A stretch of 64,000 bases of DNA, taken from positions 120,462 through 184,461 of the forward strand of contig NZ_JADBGI010000013.1 of the NCBI RefSeq assembly GCF_014892575.1. The letters run 5' to 3'. Shown here piece after piece: positions 47,477 through 56,731 of this stretch. Source of the stretch: Nocardiopsis coralli (lineage in GTDB: Bacteria; Actinomycetota; Actinomycetes; Streptosporangiales; Streptosporangiaceae). The notes under the pieces were generated by a model, which saw only the letters and a list, made by a program, of their open reading frames with translations, was not told the origin of the DNA and searched no databases. A program made the position numbers and the translations under genes. Within the stretch, counting starts at the first letter, position 1. Every line of letters begins with the position of its first letter.

Positions 47477-50400
47477 ATGAGCCTCTTTGGACTTCTCGCC
47501 GACGTCGTCAAGGACCCGGCGCTGCACAGCGCGATCGAGACCGCTCGACAGGGCGACGATCCCCATCTCGACCTCGTCGCCCCGTCGGCGCTGCGGCCGT
47601 TCATGGTCGGGTCGCTGGCAGCCGACGCCCCCGAGGGCGCCGGTCGGCCACTGCTGGCCGTGACCGCCACCGAGCGGGAGGCCTCCGACCTCACCGACGC
47701 GCTCGGTTCCCTGCTGCCCGAGCACTCCGTCGCGCTCTTCCCCGCGTGGGAGACCCTCCCCCACGAGCGCCTCTCGCCCCGCTCCGACACCGTCGGCCAG
47801 CGCCTGGCGGTCCTGCGCCGCCTGGCCCACCCCGACCCCGACGACCCGCTCACCGCACCCCTGCGTGTGATCGTCGCGCCCATCCGCAGCGTCCTGCAGC
47901 CGCTCGTGGGCGGCCTGGGCGGCCTCGAGCCCGTGCGGGTGCGCCCCGGCGACGAACAGCCCATGGAAGAGGTCGTCCAGGGGCTCGCCGACGCCGGCTA
48001 CTCACGTGTGGACCTGGTGGAGAAGCGCGGCGACATGGCCGTGCGCGGCGGCATCCTCGACGTCTTCCCGCCCACCGAGGAACACCCGCTCCGCCTGGAG
48101 TTCTGGGGCGACACCGTCGAGGAGATCCGCTACTTCCAGGTCGCCGACCAGCGCTCCATCAACCCCGGTTCCGACGGCACCGGCGACGCCGCCTCCGGCC
48201 TGTTCGCCCCGCCCTGCCGCGAACTCCTGCTCACCGACACCGTGCGCTCGCGCGCCCGCGACCTGGCCGAGCAGCACCCCTCGCTGGCCGAGGTCCTGAA
48301 CAAGATCGCCGACGGGGTCGCGGTCGAGGGCATGGAGGCCTTCGCGCCCGTGCTCGCCGAGCACATGGAACCCCTGCTGTCGTACCTGCCCGAGAACGCG
48401 ATGGTGGTGGGCTGCGACCCCGAACGCATCCGCACCCGCGCCCTCGAGCTCGAGGCCACCAGCGCCGAGTTCCTCGACGCGTCCTGGATCAACGCCGCCT
48501 CCGGCGGTGAGGCACCCATCGACCTGGGCGGGTCGGCGTACATGTCCATCGCCGAGCTGCGCGGCATCGCAGCCGACTCCGGGCTGCCCTGGTGGGGGCT
48601 CACCCCCTTCAGCTCCGGCGACGGCACCGCGCCCGGCGAGGAGGACGACGCCGTGACCGTCGGCGCGGTGGCAGCCGACACCTACCGCGGCGACACCGAA
48701 CGCGCCCTGGCCGACATCAAGGGCTGGCTGCACGACAACTGGAGCGTCGTGCTCGTCACCCAGGGGCACGGGCCCGCCGAACGCTTCGTGTCCATGCTGC
48801 GCGACGCCGGGCTGGGCGCCCAGCACACCGACGACCTCACCGAACCCCCGCGCCGGGCGGTCGCGACGGTCACCACCGGGCTCGTGGACCACGGGTTCCT
48901 GCTGCGTTCGGTGCAGACCGTCGTGCTCACCGAGACCGACCTGGCCGGGCAGAAGTCCTCCACCCGCGACATGCGCCGCATGCCCAGCCGGCGCAAGGGC
49001 ACCGTCGACCCGCTCCAGCTCAAGCCCGGCGACTACGTCGTGCACGAGCAGCACGGGGTGGGCCGCTACCTGGAGATGGTCAGCCGCCAGATCCAGGGCG
49101 CCACCCGCGAGTACCTGCTCATCGAGTACGCGCCCTCCAAGCGCGGCCAGCCCGGCGACCGCCTCTTCGTGCCCACCGAACAGCTCGGCGAGGTCACCCG
49201 CTACGTCGGCGGCGAGGCCCCCACGCTGTCCAAGATGGGCGGCGCCGAGTGGAACAAGGCCAAGAACCGCGCCCGCAAGGTCGTGCGCGAGATCGCCGGC
49301 GACCTCATCCGCCTCTACTCCGCACGCCAGGCCTCGCCCGGGCACGCCTTCGGCCCCGACACCCCCTGGCAGCACGAGCTCGAGGACGCCTTCCCGTACG
49401 TGGAGACCCCCGACCAGCTCGCCGCCATCGAGGAGGTCAAGAACGACATGGGCAAGTCCGTGCCCATGGACCGCCTCATCTGCGGCGACGTCGGTTACGG
49501 CAAGACCGAGGTGGCCGTGCGCGCCGCCTTCAAGGCCGTGCAGGACGGCAAGCAGGTCGCCGTGCTGGTGCCCACCACCCTGCTGGTGCAGCAGCACATG
49601 TCGACCTTCGCGGAGCGGTACGCGTCGTTCCCCGTCAACGTCAAGCCGCTCTCCCGCTTCCAGACCGAGGGCGAGGTCGAGGCCACCCGCGAGGGGCTGC
49701 GCAACGGCGAGGTCGACATCGTCATCGGCACGCACCGGCTGCTGTCCTCCGAGACCCGGTTCAAGGAGCTCGGCCTGGTCATCATCGACGAGGAGCAGCG
49801 CTTCGGCGTCGAGCACAAGGAAGCGCTCAAGCGGCTGCGCACCCAGGTCGACGTGCTCGCCATGTCGGCCACGCCCATCCCCCGCACCCTGGAGATGGGC
49901 ATGACCGGCATCCGCGAGATGACCACGATCCTCACCCCGCCCGAGGAACGCCACCCCGTCCTGACCTTCGTCGGGCCCTACGAGGACAAGCAGATCGCCG
50001 CCGCGATCCGGCGCGAGCTCATGCGCGAGGGCCAGGTGTTCTTCGTGCACAACCGGGTCTCCTCCATCGAGAAGGCCACGGCTGCGCTGCGCCGGCTCGT
50101 GCCCGAGGCGCGCATCGCCTACGCCCACGGCCAGATGAACGAGCAGCAGCTCGAGAAGGTCATGGTCGACTTCTGGGAGAAGAACTACGACGTGCTGGTC
50201 TCCACCACGATCGTGGAGTCCGGGCTCGACGTGCCCAACGCCAACACCCTCATCATCGACCGCGCCGACACCTACGGGCTGTCCCAGCTCCACCAGCTGC
50301 GCGGGCGTGTGGGGCGCGGGCGCGAGCGCGCCTACGCCTACTTCCTGTACCCGCCCGAGCGGCCGCTGTCGGAGACCGCCTACGAGCGGCTCGCGACCGT

Positions 50401-51076
50401 CGCCCAGCACACCGAGACCGGTGCGGGCATGTACGTGGCCATGAAGGACCTGGAGATCCGCGGCGCCGGCAACATCCTGGGCGCCGAGCAGTCCGGGACC
50501 ATCGCCGGTGTGGGCTTCGATCTGTACGTGCGCATGGTCAGCGAGGCCGTCGCCGAGCTCAAGGGCGACCCGGCCGCCGCCGAGGAGGCGGTCGAGGCCA
50601 AGGTCGAGCTGCCCGTCAACGCACACATCCCGCACGACTACGTGCCCGGGGAGCGGCTGCGGCTGCAGTCCTACAAGCGGATCGCGAGCGTGGCCGGCGA
50701 GGACGACATCCGTTCGGCCTACGAGGAGCTCAACGACCGGTACGGCGTGCCGCCGCAGCCCGTGGACAACCTCATGGCGGTCGCGCGCTTCCGGGTGCTG
50801 GCCACCGCCGCCGGACTCAGCGACGTGACGCTGCAGGGCAACCAGATCCGGTTCTCCGGGCCGGCCGTGGCCGACCTGCGGGAGTCGCAGGAGCTGCGGC
50901 TGCGGCGCATGTACCCGAAGACGGTCGTGAAGGAGGCCACGAAGACGCTCCTGGTGCCCGTGCCCAAGGCCGGGGGGATCGGCGGCAAGCCGCTGCGCGA
51001 CCTGGAGCTGCTGAAGTGGTGCACGGACTTCGTGTCCGCGATCTTCGAGCCGAACCTGAAGGCGACCCAGGGCTAG
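47477..51076 (+). CDS. mfd: Transcription-repair coupling factor
   Basis: A 1199-aa translocase that displaces RNA polymerase stalled at DNA lesions and recruits UvrA. Domain order: UvrB-like N-terminal region (about 1-400), CarD-like RNAP-interaction domain (PGDYVVHEQHGVGRYLEM, about 510-570), and RecG-like helicase with Walker A CGDVGYGKTEVAVRAAFKA and Walker B IIDEEQRFGVEHKE. Motif V/VI and TRG follow in GLDVPNANTLII to QLRGRVGRGRERAYAYFL, and the C-terminal TRCF domain runs to the end. The length is normal. The ATG at 47477 lacks a strong Shine-Dalgarno. Confidence 0.97.
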   Translation: MSLFGLLADVVKDPALHSAIETARQGDDPHLDLVAPSALRPFMVGSLAADAPEGAGRPLLAVTATEREASDLTDALGSLLPEHSVALFPAWETLPHERLSPRSDTVGQRLAVLRRLAHPDPDDPLTAPLRVIVAPIRSVLQPLVGGLGGLEPVRVRPGDEQPMEEVVQGLADAGYSRVDLVEKRGDMAVRGGILDVFPPTEEHPLRLEFWGDTVEEIRYFQVADQRSINPGSDGTGDAASGLFAPPCRELLLTDTVRSRARDLAEQHPSLAEVLNKIADGVAVEGMEAFAPVLAEHMEPLLSYLPENAMVVGCDPERIRTRALELEATSAEFLDASWINAASGGEAPIDLGGSAYMSIAELRGIAADSGLPWWGLTPFSSGDGTAPGEEDDAVTVGAVAADTYRGDTERALADIKGWLHDNWSVVLVTQGHGPAERFVSMLRDAGLGAQHTDDLTEPPRRAVATVTTGLVDHGFLLRSVQTVVLTETDLAGQKSSTRDMRRMPSRRKGTVDPLQLKPGDYVVHEQHGVGRYLEMVSRQIQGATREYLLIEYAPSKRGQPGDRLFVPTEQLGEVTRYVGGEAPTLSKMGGAEWNKAKNRARKVVREIAGDLIRLYSARQASPGHAFGPDTPWQHELEDAFPYVETPDQLAAIEEVKNDMGKSVPMDRLICGDVGYGKTEVAVRAAFKAVQDGKQVAVLVPTTLLVQQHMSTFAERYASFPVNVKPLSRFQTEGEVEATREGLRNGEVDIVIGTHRLLSSETRFKELGLVIIDEEQRFGVEHKEALKRLRTQVDVLAMSATPIPRTLEMGMTGIREMTTILTPPEERHPVLTFVGPYEDKQIAAAIRRELMREGQVFFVHNRVSSIEKATAALRRLVPEARIAYAHGQMNEQQLEKVMVDFWEKNYDVLVSTTIVESGLDVPNANTLIIDRADTYGLSQLHQLRGRVGRGRERAYAYFLYPPERPLSETAYERLATVAQHTETGAGMYVAMKDLEIRGAGNILGAEQSGTIAGVGFDLYVRMVSEAVAELKGDPAAAEEAVEAKVELPVNAHIPHDYVPGERLRLQSYKRIASVAGEDDIRSAYEELNDRYGVPPQPVDNLMAVARFRVLATAAGLSDVTLQGNQIRFSGPAVADLRESQELRLRRMYPKTVVKEATKTLLVPVPKAGGIGGKPLRDLELLKWCTDFVSAIFEPNLKATQG

Positions 51077-51087
51077 CGCGCGTGGAC

Positions 51088-51111
51088 GGGCGGGCGCGCG
51101 TGCGCCCGCCC
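51088..51111. terminator. Terminator after mfd
   Basis: A perfect 10-bp stem GGGCGGGCGC/GCGCCCGCCC with a 4-nt loop starts 12 bp after the mfd stop and faces the convergent gene ending at 51134. Confidence 0.7.
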
Positions 51112-51133
51112 GCGCGGTCGGGGGCACGCGACG

Positions 51134-51733
51134 CTACCGGCCGGTCCCGTGCCGACGGCGTAGCTCGGTGAGCGCCTCCACCGCCCCCGGGTCGGCCTCG
51201 GGCTCGTCGGCTGCGACGCGGTCCTCGAGCGCGCCGACCACGGTGTCGATGGTCGCCCGGCCCTTCAACGGCAGTTCCGTGACGAGCTGGAACGCCTCCT
51301 GGCGCACTCGACGGTCGGGGTCGGCGAACAGGCCGACAGCGAACGGGACCAGGTCTTCCAGGGCGAGGCCGAGCCCGGGTTGCGCGTGCGGGGCCCTCCG
51401 GTGGCTCAACGCGATCTCCCGCAAGCACTCGACGAGGGCGTCGCGGTCATAGACCTCGGGGTCCAACACCACGACCTCGAAGAACGGGATCAGGTGCTCG
51501 GTCACCGGGGTCGGGACGAGCTGCTCCTCGTAGGCGTAACCGCCGACCTTCTCCAGGTAGATGTGGGCCTGGTCCCACAGGTACGGGTCCCCCAGGTCCT
51601 CGGTGGGGGCCACGGTCCGCAGCGCCGAGGGGACACGGTCGGCATCGGGGCCGCCCAGCGCGACCCAGTCGACGTCGTCGAGCCCCGAGCGGTCAAGGAG
51701 GCGGGACGTCTCGCCGGGGAAGAAGAAGGTCAT
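51134..51733 (-). CDS. Short HEAT-like protein, paralogue of the upstream gene
   Basis: A 199-aa protein of unknown function. Its first 150 residues align with the N terminus of the upstream 704-aa protein: DDVDWVALGGPDADRVPSAL, TEDLGDP, SHRRAPHAQPGLGLALEDLVPF and a VGLF-D-RVRQEAFQLVTELPLKG helix pair that looks like a HEAT unit. There is no signal peptide, membrane helix or catalytic motif. Its ATG overlaps the upstream stop as ATGA, so the two are co-translated. A start further upstream would lie inside the neighbour and reads as low-complexity sequence. Confidence 0.78.
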   Translation of the reverse strand: MTFFFPGETSRLLDRSGLDDVDWVALGGPDADRVPSALRTVAPTEDLGDPYLWDQAHIYLEKVGGYAYEEQLVPTPVTEHLIPFFEVVVLDPEVYDRDALVECLREIALSHRRAPHAQPGLGLALEDLVPFAVGLFADPDRRVRQEAFQLVTELPLKGRATIDTVVGALEDRVAADEPEADPGAVEALTELRRRHGTGR

Positions 51734-53844
51734 AGAACTCTCCGGATCGGTGTGGGTGGGGCAGCACCCTGCTCCCGCAGTACGGCGCGCAGGAGACCGC
51801 GCATGCGCTCGTCGAGGTAGACGCCGTCCATCAAGGGCGCTTCCCCCTCGCACAGCGCCCACAGGCGTGCATGGAAGGGCGCGGCCTCGGGCCCGAGGCG
51901 CCTCACCCACGTGTCGAGGTTCGATACACCCCTGTCCGTGAGAGCGATCCCCATTGCTTCGTGCAAGGGTTCCCGGTCCCCGGTGACAAGGGCCGACGAG
52001 AGTCCTCGTTCGAGCCTTGACTGCAGGTCACTCGGTCCCGGTGGGGGCATTGGGGGCAGTGGGCCCTCCAGCTCGGCCGCGCGGTCCCCCAACGCCTCGA
52101 TGATCACCGCGGGCCACCCCTCCCAGAGCGGCTCGGCCAGGCCCCGGCGTGCGAGCTCCAGGGGCAGCTCGGTCTCTCCCGTCAGCTCCAGCAGCCGGAC
52201 GGCCGCGCGGACACCGTCCACCGGTCTGCGTGTGTCTTCAAGATCTGCGCGGACCTGCGTGCGCAGCTGCTCCGCTTCGGGGGCGAGGGGGAAGTGCCGA
52301 TCGAGCAACGTCTGTTCCATGTAATGGGACCGGTCCCCCGACGAGGCGGACCGAGCCTCGGCCAGCGCGTCCGCGTCCTCGGTCAATGCGGCAAGAGCAA
52401 CGCCCATCGCCCGCCGCACGCATTTTTCGAGACCGGCGTCGGCCACGTCCTGCCGTAGGAGCGGAACGGCCGCATGTGCGCTCGGCCCGAGCGAGATGAG
52501 CGCGTTCATCCACGCGAGCCCCGCACCCGACCTGCGGATCAGGTCACGCCTGGCCAGACGGGCCAGGACCGGTCCGGCGGAAGCTGCGGGCCCTCCCCAG
52601 GACACCAGGAGGTCCGCCAGGTCGTGGTCCCGAGGCACCTGTTGGACCGACGAATGTTCCAGCGCGGTGCGCACCGCTTCGAAGAGTTCCGGATCGAAAG
52701 GGACCTCCTGTTCACACATGGTGTCCCCGGCGATCACCATTCCCTGACGCAGTGTGTCCAGCACCGGCACGCGCCACCTCGGGTCACCCGCGCGCAGGAG
52801 CGCCGCCACGGCCCAGTCCCCGTCACCGTCCCCCCGGGACTCGTGAAGCCCGGTCTCGGCCAGGGCTGCCAGCCGATCCGTGAGGCATCCGGCAGCGGGC
52901 GGGTTACCGAAGATGAGCCGGACCGCCCGGCCACGGATCACCGGACTCGGATGGTCGAGGGCTTCGCCCAACACGGGTGCCAGGTGGGTGCGCTCCGACC
53001 TGACCTCGCGCGACAGGTCGGAGACCGCGCGTAGGGCCCATGCCGCAGCCCCGGCGCTGTCGGAGCGGACGCCTCGCAGCAGATGCTCCCTGCGTCCGGG
53101 ATCCCGGGCGGCGAGTACCAAGCTCCGGGTCTGCCCGGGGGCGGAACCGCACTCGAGCACCGCCCGGGTGGCTTCAGGCGTCCACGGCCGATCGGAGTTC
53201 GCCAGGATCCCGGCCGCACTCCGGCGGGCCCACGGACCGAACCCCGGCGCCAGGTAGCGATCGGTATCACCTGGTGGGACCAGGACGGACAGTGCAGTCA
53301 GCGCACCGCCCGCTATCCGCTTCTCCGGGGAAACCACGCGGGCCCGGAGAGCGTACGCGACGGCTTCGGCGTCCGCCGGGTCCCGCAGCGGGAGCTCCGC
53401 CGCGAGTTTGAAAGCCGTGCACCGGACGTCGTCCTCGGTGTCGTCGAACAGACCGACCGTGAACGGCACCAGGCCGTCGAGGACCCTCCCCAGAGCGGGT
53501 TGGGCGTCGGGCGCTCTCCGGTGGCTCATCGCGATGAACAGAAGATCTTCCAACGGTTCGGTCCGGTCCCAGACCTCGTGGTCGGCCACCAACGCCTGGA
53601 GGAACGGGACGATGTGGGCCGCTGCCGGGGTCGGGGCGGTCGGTTCCAGGTCGTCGGCGCCGGCGATCTCGAGGAGGTACTCGGACGAGATGTCTCCGAC
53701 GCCGTCGACGCCCGGGTCCTCGGTCGTGGCGACGGAACGCAGAGCGTCGGGAACCTGCAAGGCGTCGGGGCCGCCCAGAGCCACCCAGTCGATGTCGTCG
53801 ACACCGTCGAGGACTGCGCGGTGCGGGCAGGGAAGGATGAACAT
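51730..53844 (-). CDS. Large HEAT-repeat-like protein of unknown function
   Basis: A 704-aa, mostly alpha-helical protein. The N-terminal 170 residues share DDIDWVALGGPDALQVPDALR, TED, SHRRAPDAQPALGRVLDGLVPFTVGLF and FKLAAELPL with the downstream paralogue. The rest contains repeated helix pairs with HEAT character (such as HPSPVIRGRAVRLIFGNP). No enzyme motif, signal or membrane segment is visible, so a scaffold or binding role is likely. GGAG lies 4-5 nt before the ATG at 53844. Wobble positions look less uniformly G/C than in neighbours, which could mean more recent acquisition. I do not recognise a characterised homologue. Confidence 0.78.
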   Translation of the reverse strand: MFILPCPHRAVLDGVDDIDWVALGGPDALQVPDALRSVATTEDPGVDGVGDISSEYLLEIAGADDLEPTAPTPAAAHIVPFLQALVADHEVWDRTEPLEDLLFIAMSHRRAPDAQPALGRVLDGLVPFTVGLFDDTEDDVRCTAFKLAAELPLRDPADAEAVAYALRARVVSPEKRIAGGALTALSVLVPPGDTDRYLAPGFGPWARRSAAGILANSDRPWTPEATRAVLECGSAPGQTRSLVLAARDPGRREHLLRGVRSDSAGAAAWALRAVSDLSREVRSERTHLAPVLGEALDHPSPVIRGRAVRLIFGNPPAAGCLTDRLAALAETGLHESRGDGDGDWAVAALLRAGDPRWRVPVLDTLRQGMVIAGDTMCEQEVPFDPELFEAVRTALEHSSVQQVPRDHDLADLLVSWGGPAASAGPVLARLARRDLIRRSGAGLAWMNALISLGPSAHAAVPLLRQDVADAGLEKCVRRAMGVALAALTEDADALAEARSASSGDRSHYMEQTLLDRHFPLAPEAEQLRTQVRADLEDTRRPVDGVRAAVRLLELTGETELPLELARRGLAEPLWEGWPAVIIEALGDRAAELEGPLPPMPPPGPSDLQSRLERGLSSALVTGDREPLHEAMGIALTDRGVSNLDTWVRRLGPEAAPFHARLWALCEGEAPLMDGVYLDERMRGLLRAVLREQGAAPPTPIRRVL

Positions 53845-54256
53845 GTTGCTCCGGGGGACGGTCGGGGCGTTCGGGTCGGGTTCCCGTGGTGAGAGGCGCT
53901 TCCCGGCGGATTCGTTCGCCCCGCCCCCACACACGCACCACTACGCGCACCACCGAAGACGCGCAACCACGGACGCTCGTCGGTGGAGCGCGAGCGCTAG
54001 CGAGTGCCCACCGACGAGCGGAAGCAGTCCCCGACCCACTGGGCACGCTCCCCGCAAGGTCTCCCGCTCCCGCTCTCCGTCCTACGAGAACCACCCACAC
54101 TCGCGAGCCAGACGGAACCTTCCACGGACGCCAGCGCCGAAGGCCGCCCACCGGCAGGCGAACCGGCCCGGCCGACCGGTCGCGTTCCGGCCCGCACACT
54201 CGGTCCGGCACTACGCGCTACATCCGCGCGCGAGGCGTTGCGGTTCCGGGGGCGGG
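53845..54256. other. 412-bp gene-free gap with a 47-bp inverted repeat
   Basis: No convincing ORF lies between the HEAT-like gene start and the DUF6350 gene end. A perfect 13-bp inverted repeat (53974-53986 with 54008-54020) encloses the palindrome CGCTAGCG and an AGCGC/GCGCT pair. The rest is unstructured GC-rich sequence. Confidence 0.5.
53974..54020. repeat. Nested inverted repeat
   Basis: Arms CGCTCGTCGGTGG and CCACCGACGAGCG are perfect complements across a 21-bp centre that itself contains CGCTAGCG. It is about 130 bp upstream of the HEAT-like gene and 237 bp past the DUF6350 stop, farther than a normal terminator. Confidence 0.6.
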
Positions 54257-56023
54257 TCACTCCTTCGGCGAATCCTCCGCCTCATAGGTGATGCCGAACA
54301 GGTCGTCACCGTCCTCCTCGGCCGGGTTCCGCCGCCACCAGCGCTCACCTCGCGCGCGCTTCTCGGCCTTGTCCGCCTTACGCTGCGCCCGCACCTCTCC
54401 GCGCGAGGGCTGGTCCGCCTTCTCCGCCCTGCGGTGGGCCCTCAGCTCCTCCCGCGCCTCCCGGCGGGCGGCGCGCTCGGCGACGCGGTCGCTGCGGTAC
54501 ACGTCGCGGTTGCGGCGCCGTGCCTCGCGGCGTTCCTTCGGCGAGGGCTCCGAGTCGTCGGGGGAAGCTTCCGGCGATCCCTTCGGCGGGGCCCCGGGCG
54601 CACCCTGCGGCGCAGTCTTCGTCGTGGCCCCCGCCGCCGCGGAACCGCCGTCCTCGTCCTCCTCGCGCGGCCGCAGCGCCGTCACGGTCGCCAGACCTTC
54701 ACCCTTCGGAACCGACAACGAGGTCTCGGCGACCGCCAACCCCCCGGCCCGCGGCGGGTCGGGCTCGGGCGCCCTGCGTCCGCGCGCGGTCTCACGCGCC
54801 CGCGGCGACCCCGGCTCGACCCCGGCCAGGCGGAGCTTACGGCTGTACCACCAGTTCGCGATCCAGGCCGCCACCGCGGCAGCCACACCGACCTCCAGCG
54901 CGGCCACCAGACCGACCTGCCACGCCGACGGACCCACGTCGGCCAACCGGACCGCACCCAGGGATCCCCCGGTCACCAGCGCGAACGCCGCCACCGTGAT
55001 CCCCGTGGTGATCCCGCAGACGAACCCCCACAGCGGCGCGGCCTCGCTCACCACGTCCGGAGCGCTGCGCTGGGTCAGCACCCCGCCCAACGCCCCGGCG
55101 ATGAACGGCACCGCCAACGCCCCCAACGACAGCACCGGCGCCGGACCGTTCTCCGGCAGCGCCGCCAGCATCGGGAACAGCGGCAACGGACCCACCGACA
55201 CCCCCGTGGGCGCCACGACCGTCATCTCCCCCAAAGCGAACCCGGGCCCGAGCGTGTAACAGACCGCGTACACGATCGCGTTCGGCAGGTAGGCCAGCTG
55301 CACGATCAGCAACAGCGCCCCGCCCACGATCCCCGGCCCCAACGCACGCGTGGTGTCGATCGCCTCGGGCATGCTCACGGCCAGCGCGGTCAGGAACAGC
55401 AGGACCCCGCCGAGCACCAGGGTTCCGGTCGACGCCAGCGCCCCCACCATGAGCGAGCGCGCACGCGGCGGCATCAGGTCCAGCAGCGCGCTCGGGCTGA
55501 CCTGCTTGTCGCGCATGAGCTGGCGCAGCACCCCCAGCCCGCCCGCGACGAACGCGATCGAGAAGCCCATGACGAGCGCCCACACCATGCTCGGTTCCAC
55601 GGCCTCCGTGCGCGCCAACAGTGCCAGCGTCCCCGCGATCGCCGCGTAGGGCCCGGCGATGGCGACGGCGGCACGGTGCACGTGGCGCAGCCGCACGATC
55701 TCGCAGTTGCGGGCCAACCACCGCCCTGACCGGTACAGCAGGATCCCGGGCAGCAGCACCAGCCCCAGGGGGAGCAGCGAGATCTGCGCGCCCTCGGTCC
55801 CGAACGGAACGAGGTGGCCCACCAGCCACGCCAGGACCGCGCCCTGCAGCAGCTCGGCGATCTCGTCGGCGAACGCGTCGTGGGGCGCGGCCACCCAACC
55901 CGCGATGGTCAGGGTGATGAGCGCGGCGAGCCCGATGCCCGCGGCGGAGGCGGCGGCAACACCGCCGGTGGAGTAGACGGGACGGGGAAGTTCGGCGTCG
56001 GGGGGAGATCCTGGCGTACTCAC
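54257..56023 (-). CDS. DUF6350 polytopic membrane protein
   Basis: A 588-aa protein. A short N terminus precedes about 10-12 membrane helices (residues about 18-410; for example STGGVAAASAAGIGLAALIT, LVPFGTEGAQISLLPLGLVLLP and WQVGLVAALEVGVAAAVAAW). A 170-residue cytoplasmic tail is rich in Lys, Arg and Glu and probably coiled. It fits the actinobacterial DUF6350 family, usually encoded near sucCD and purine genes; the function is unknown. The GTG at 56023 gives VSTPGSPPDAEL. The upstream open frame is Arg-rich and non-conserved. Divergent from the DUF1707 gene. Confidence 0.85.
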   Translation of the reverse strand: MSTPGSPPDAELPRPVYSTGGVAAASAAGIGLAALITLTIAGWVAAPHDAFADEIAELLQGAVLAWLVGHLVPFGTEGAQISLLPLGLVLLPGILLYRSGRWLARNCEIVRLRHVHRAAVAIAGPYAAIAGTLALLARTEAVEPSMVWALVMGFSIAFVAGGLGVLRQLMRDKQVSPSALLDLMPPRARSLMVGALASTGTLVLGGVLLFLTALAVSMPEAIDTTRALGPGIVGGALLLIVQLAYLPNAIVYAVCYTLGPGFALGEMTVVAPTGVSVGPLPLFPMLAALPENGPAPVLSLGALAVPFIAGALGGVLTQRSAPDVVSEAAPLWGFVCGITTGITVAAFALVTGGSLGAVRLADVGPSAWQVGLVAALEVGVAAAVAAWIANWWYSRKLRLAGVEPGSPRARETARGRRAPEPDPPRAGGLAVAETSLSVPKGEGLATVTALRPREEDEDGGSAAAGATTKTAPQGAPGAPPKGSPEASPDDSEPSPKERREARRRNRDVYRSDRVAERAARREAREELRAHRRAEKADQPSRGEVRAQRKADKAEKRARGERWWRRNPAEEDGDDLFGITYEAEDSPKE

Positions 56024-56148
56024 CCGACTTATGCTGCCAGGCACCGGAATGCGCCAGGGCCTCCTGGGCTCGCGTGTCGTGCCCGTGGGAACCCCGACCG
56101 AAACGGGTACGTCACAGGAAGGAGCATCTCCCCCCGAAAGGCCCGGCC

Positions 56149-56658
56149 ATGAGCGACCTGCATTACCGCATCTCGGACTCCGAACGCGACGAGGCGCTCG
56201 GCCACCTGCGCACGGCCCTGGAGGAGGGACGGCTCTCCGTCGACGAACACGGCGAGCGCACGCACCGGGCCCTGAGCGCACGAACCAACGACGACCTGCG
56301 CCCGGTCTTCGACGACCTGCCCCAGCAACTCTGGCCGAGCGCGGTCGCACAGCCCCCGGTCCCCACAGCAGCCCCATCGGCCACACCCGCCACACCGCCC
56401 GCCAGGGACGCCGACGAGACCGGTAAGGCCGACGGCAGCAAGGACGAGGACGAAGGAACGTGCGGCAGCATGAACCTCGCGTCCGCGTTCGGGGGCGCCG
56501 GGTTCCTCTTCTTCGTGTGGGGCCTGCCCGCGTTCTTCGCCGGCAGCGTCGCGTCCGTCCTCGTCTTCCTCGCGGTCGTCGGGGTCATGGTGGTGATCCC
56601 CCTGACCGCGCACTTCCGCTCACAGCGCGAACGGAACCGGGGCACCGAAGCCCCCTGA
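56149..56658 (+). CDS. DUF1707 and two-helix membrane protein
   Basis: A 169-aa protein. Residues 3-57 form a DUF1707 domain (YRISDSERDEALGHLRTALEEGRLSVDEHGER). A Pro/Ala and acidic linker follows, and residues about 105-160 form a two-helix membrane hairpin (FGGAGFLFFVWGLPAFFAGSVASVLVFLAVVGVMVVIPL), ending in a basic tail. This 1707-2TM architecture is common in actinomycetes and unassigned. GAAAGG lies 7 nt before the ATG at 56149. It is a second member of the DUF1707 class in the window (compare 3854-4462). Confidence 0.85.
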   Translation: MSDLHYRISDSERDEALGHLRTALEEGRLSVDEHGERTHRALSARTNDDLRPVFDDLPQQLWPSAVAQPPVPTAAPSATPATPPARDADETGKADGSKDEDEGTCGSMNLASAFGGAGFLFFVWGLPAFFAGSVASVLVFLAVVGVMVVIPLTAHFRSQRERNRGTEAP

Positions 56659-56665
56659 CACGGCG

Positions 56666-56709
56666 ACGGCCCCGCCGCACCGACCACGGGGGCCGGGCGA
56701 CGGGGCCGT
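56666..56709. terminator. Bidirectional terminator
   Basis: ACGGCCCCG/CGGGGCCGT, a 9-bp stem with a 26-nt structured loop, lies between the DUF1707 gene and the convergent sucD. Confidence 0.5.
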
Positions 56710-56731
56710 GAGCACAGCTGCCGAACAGTTC

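Noticed and set aside
48002..51127. A 1041-codon open frame on the minus strand opposite mfd
   Set aside because: It is a GC-driven shadow of mfd. Its translation is Gly/Val/Leu/His-rich with no domain, while the plus-strand Mfd motifs are complete.
54257..56395. A longer start for the DUF6350 protein
   Set aside because: The first 124 residues would be Arg/Pro/Gly-rich and overlap the divergent DUF1707 gene.
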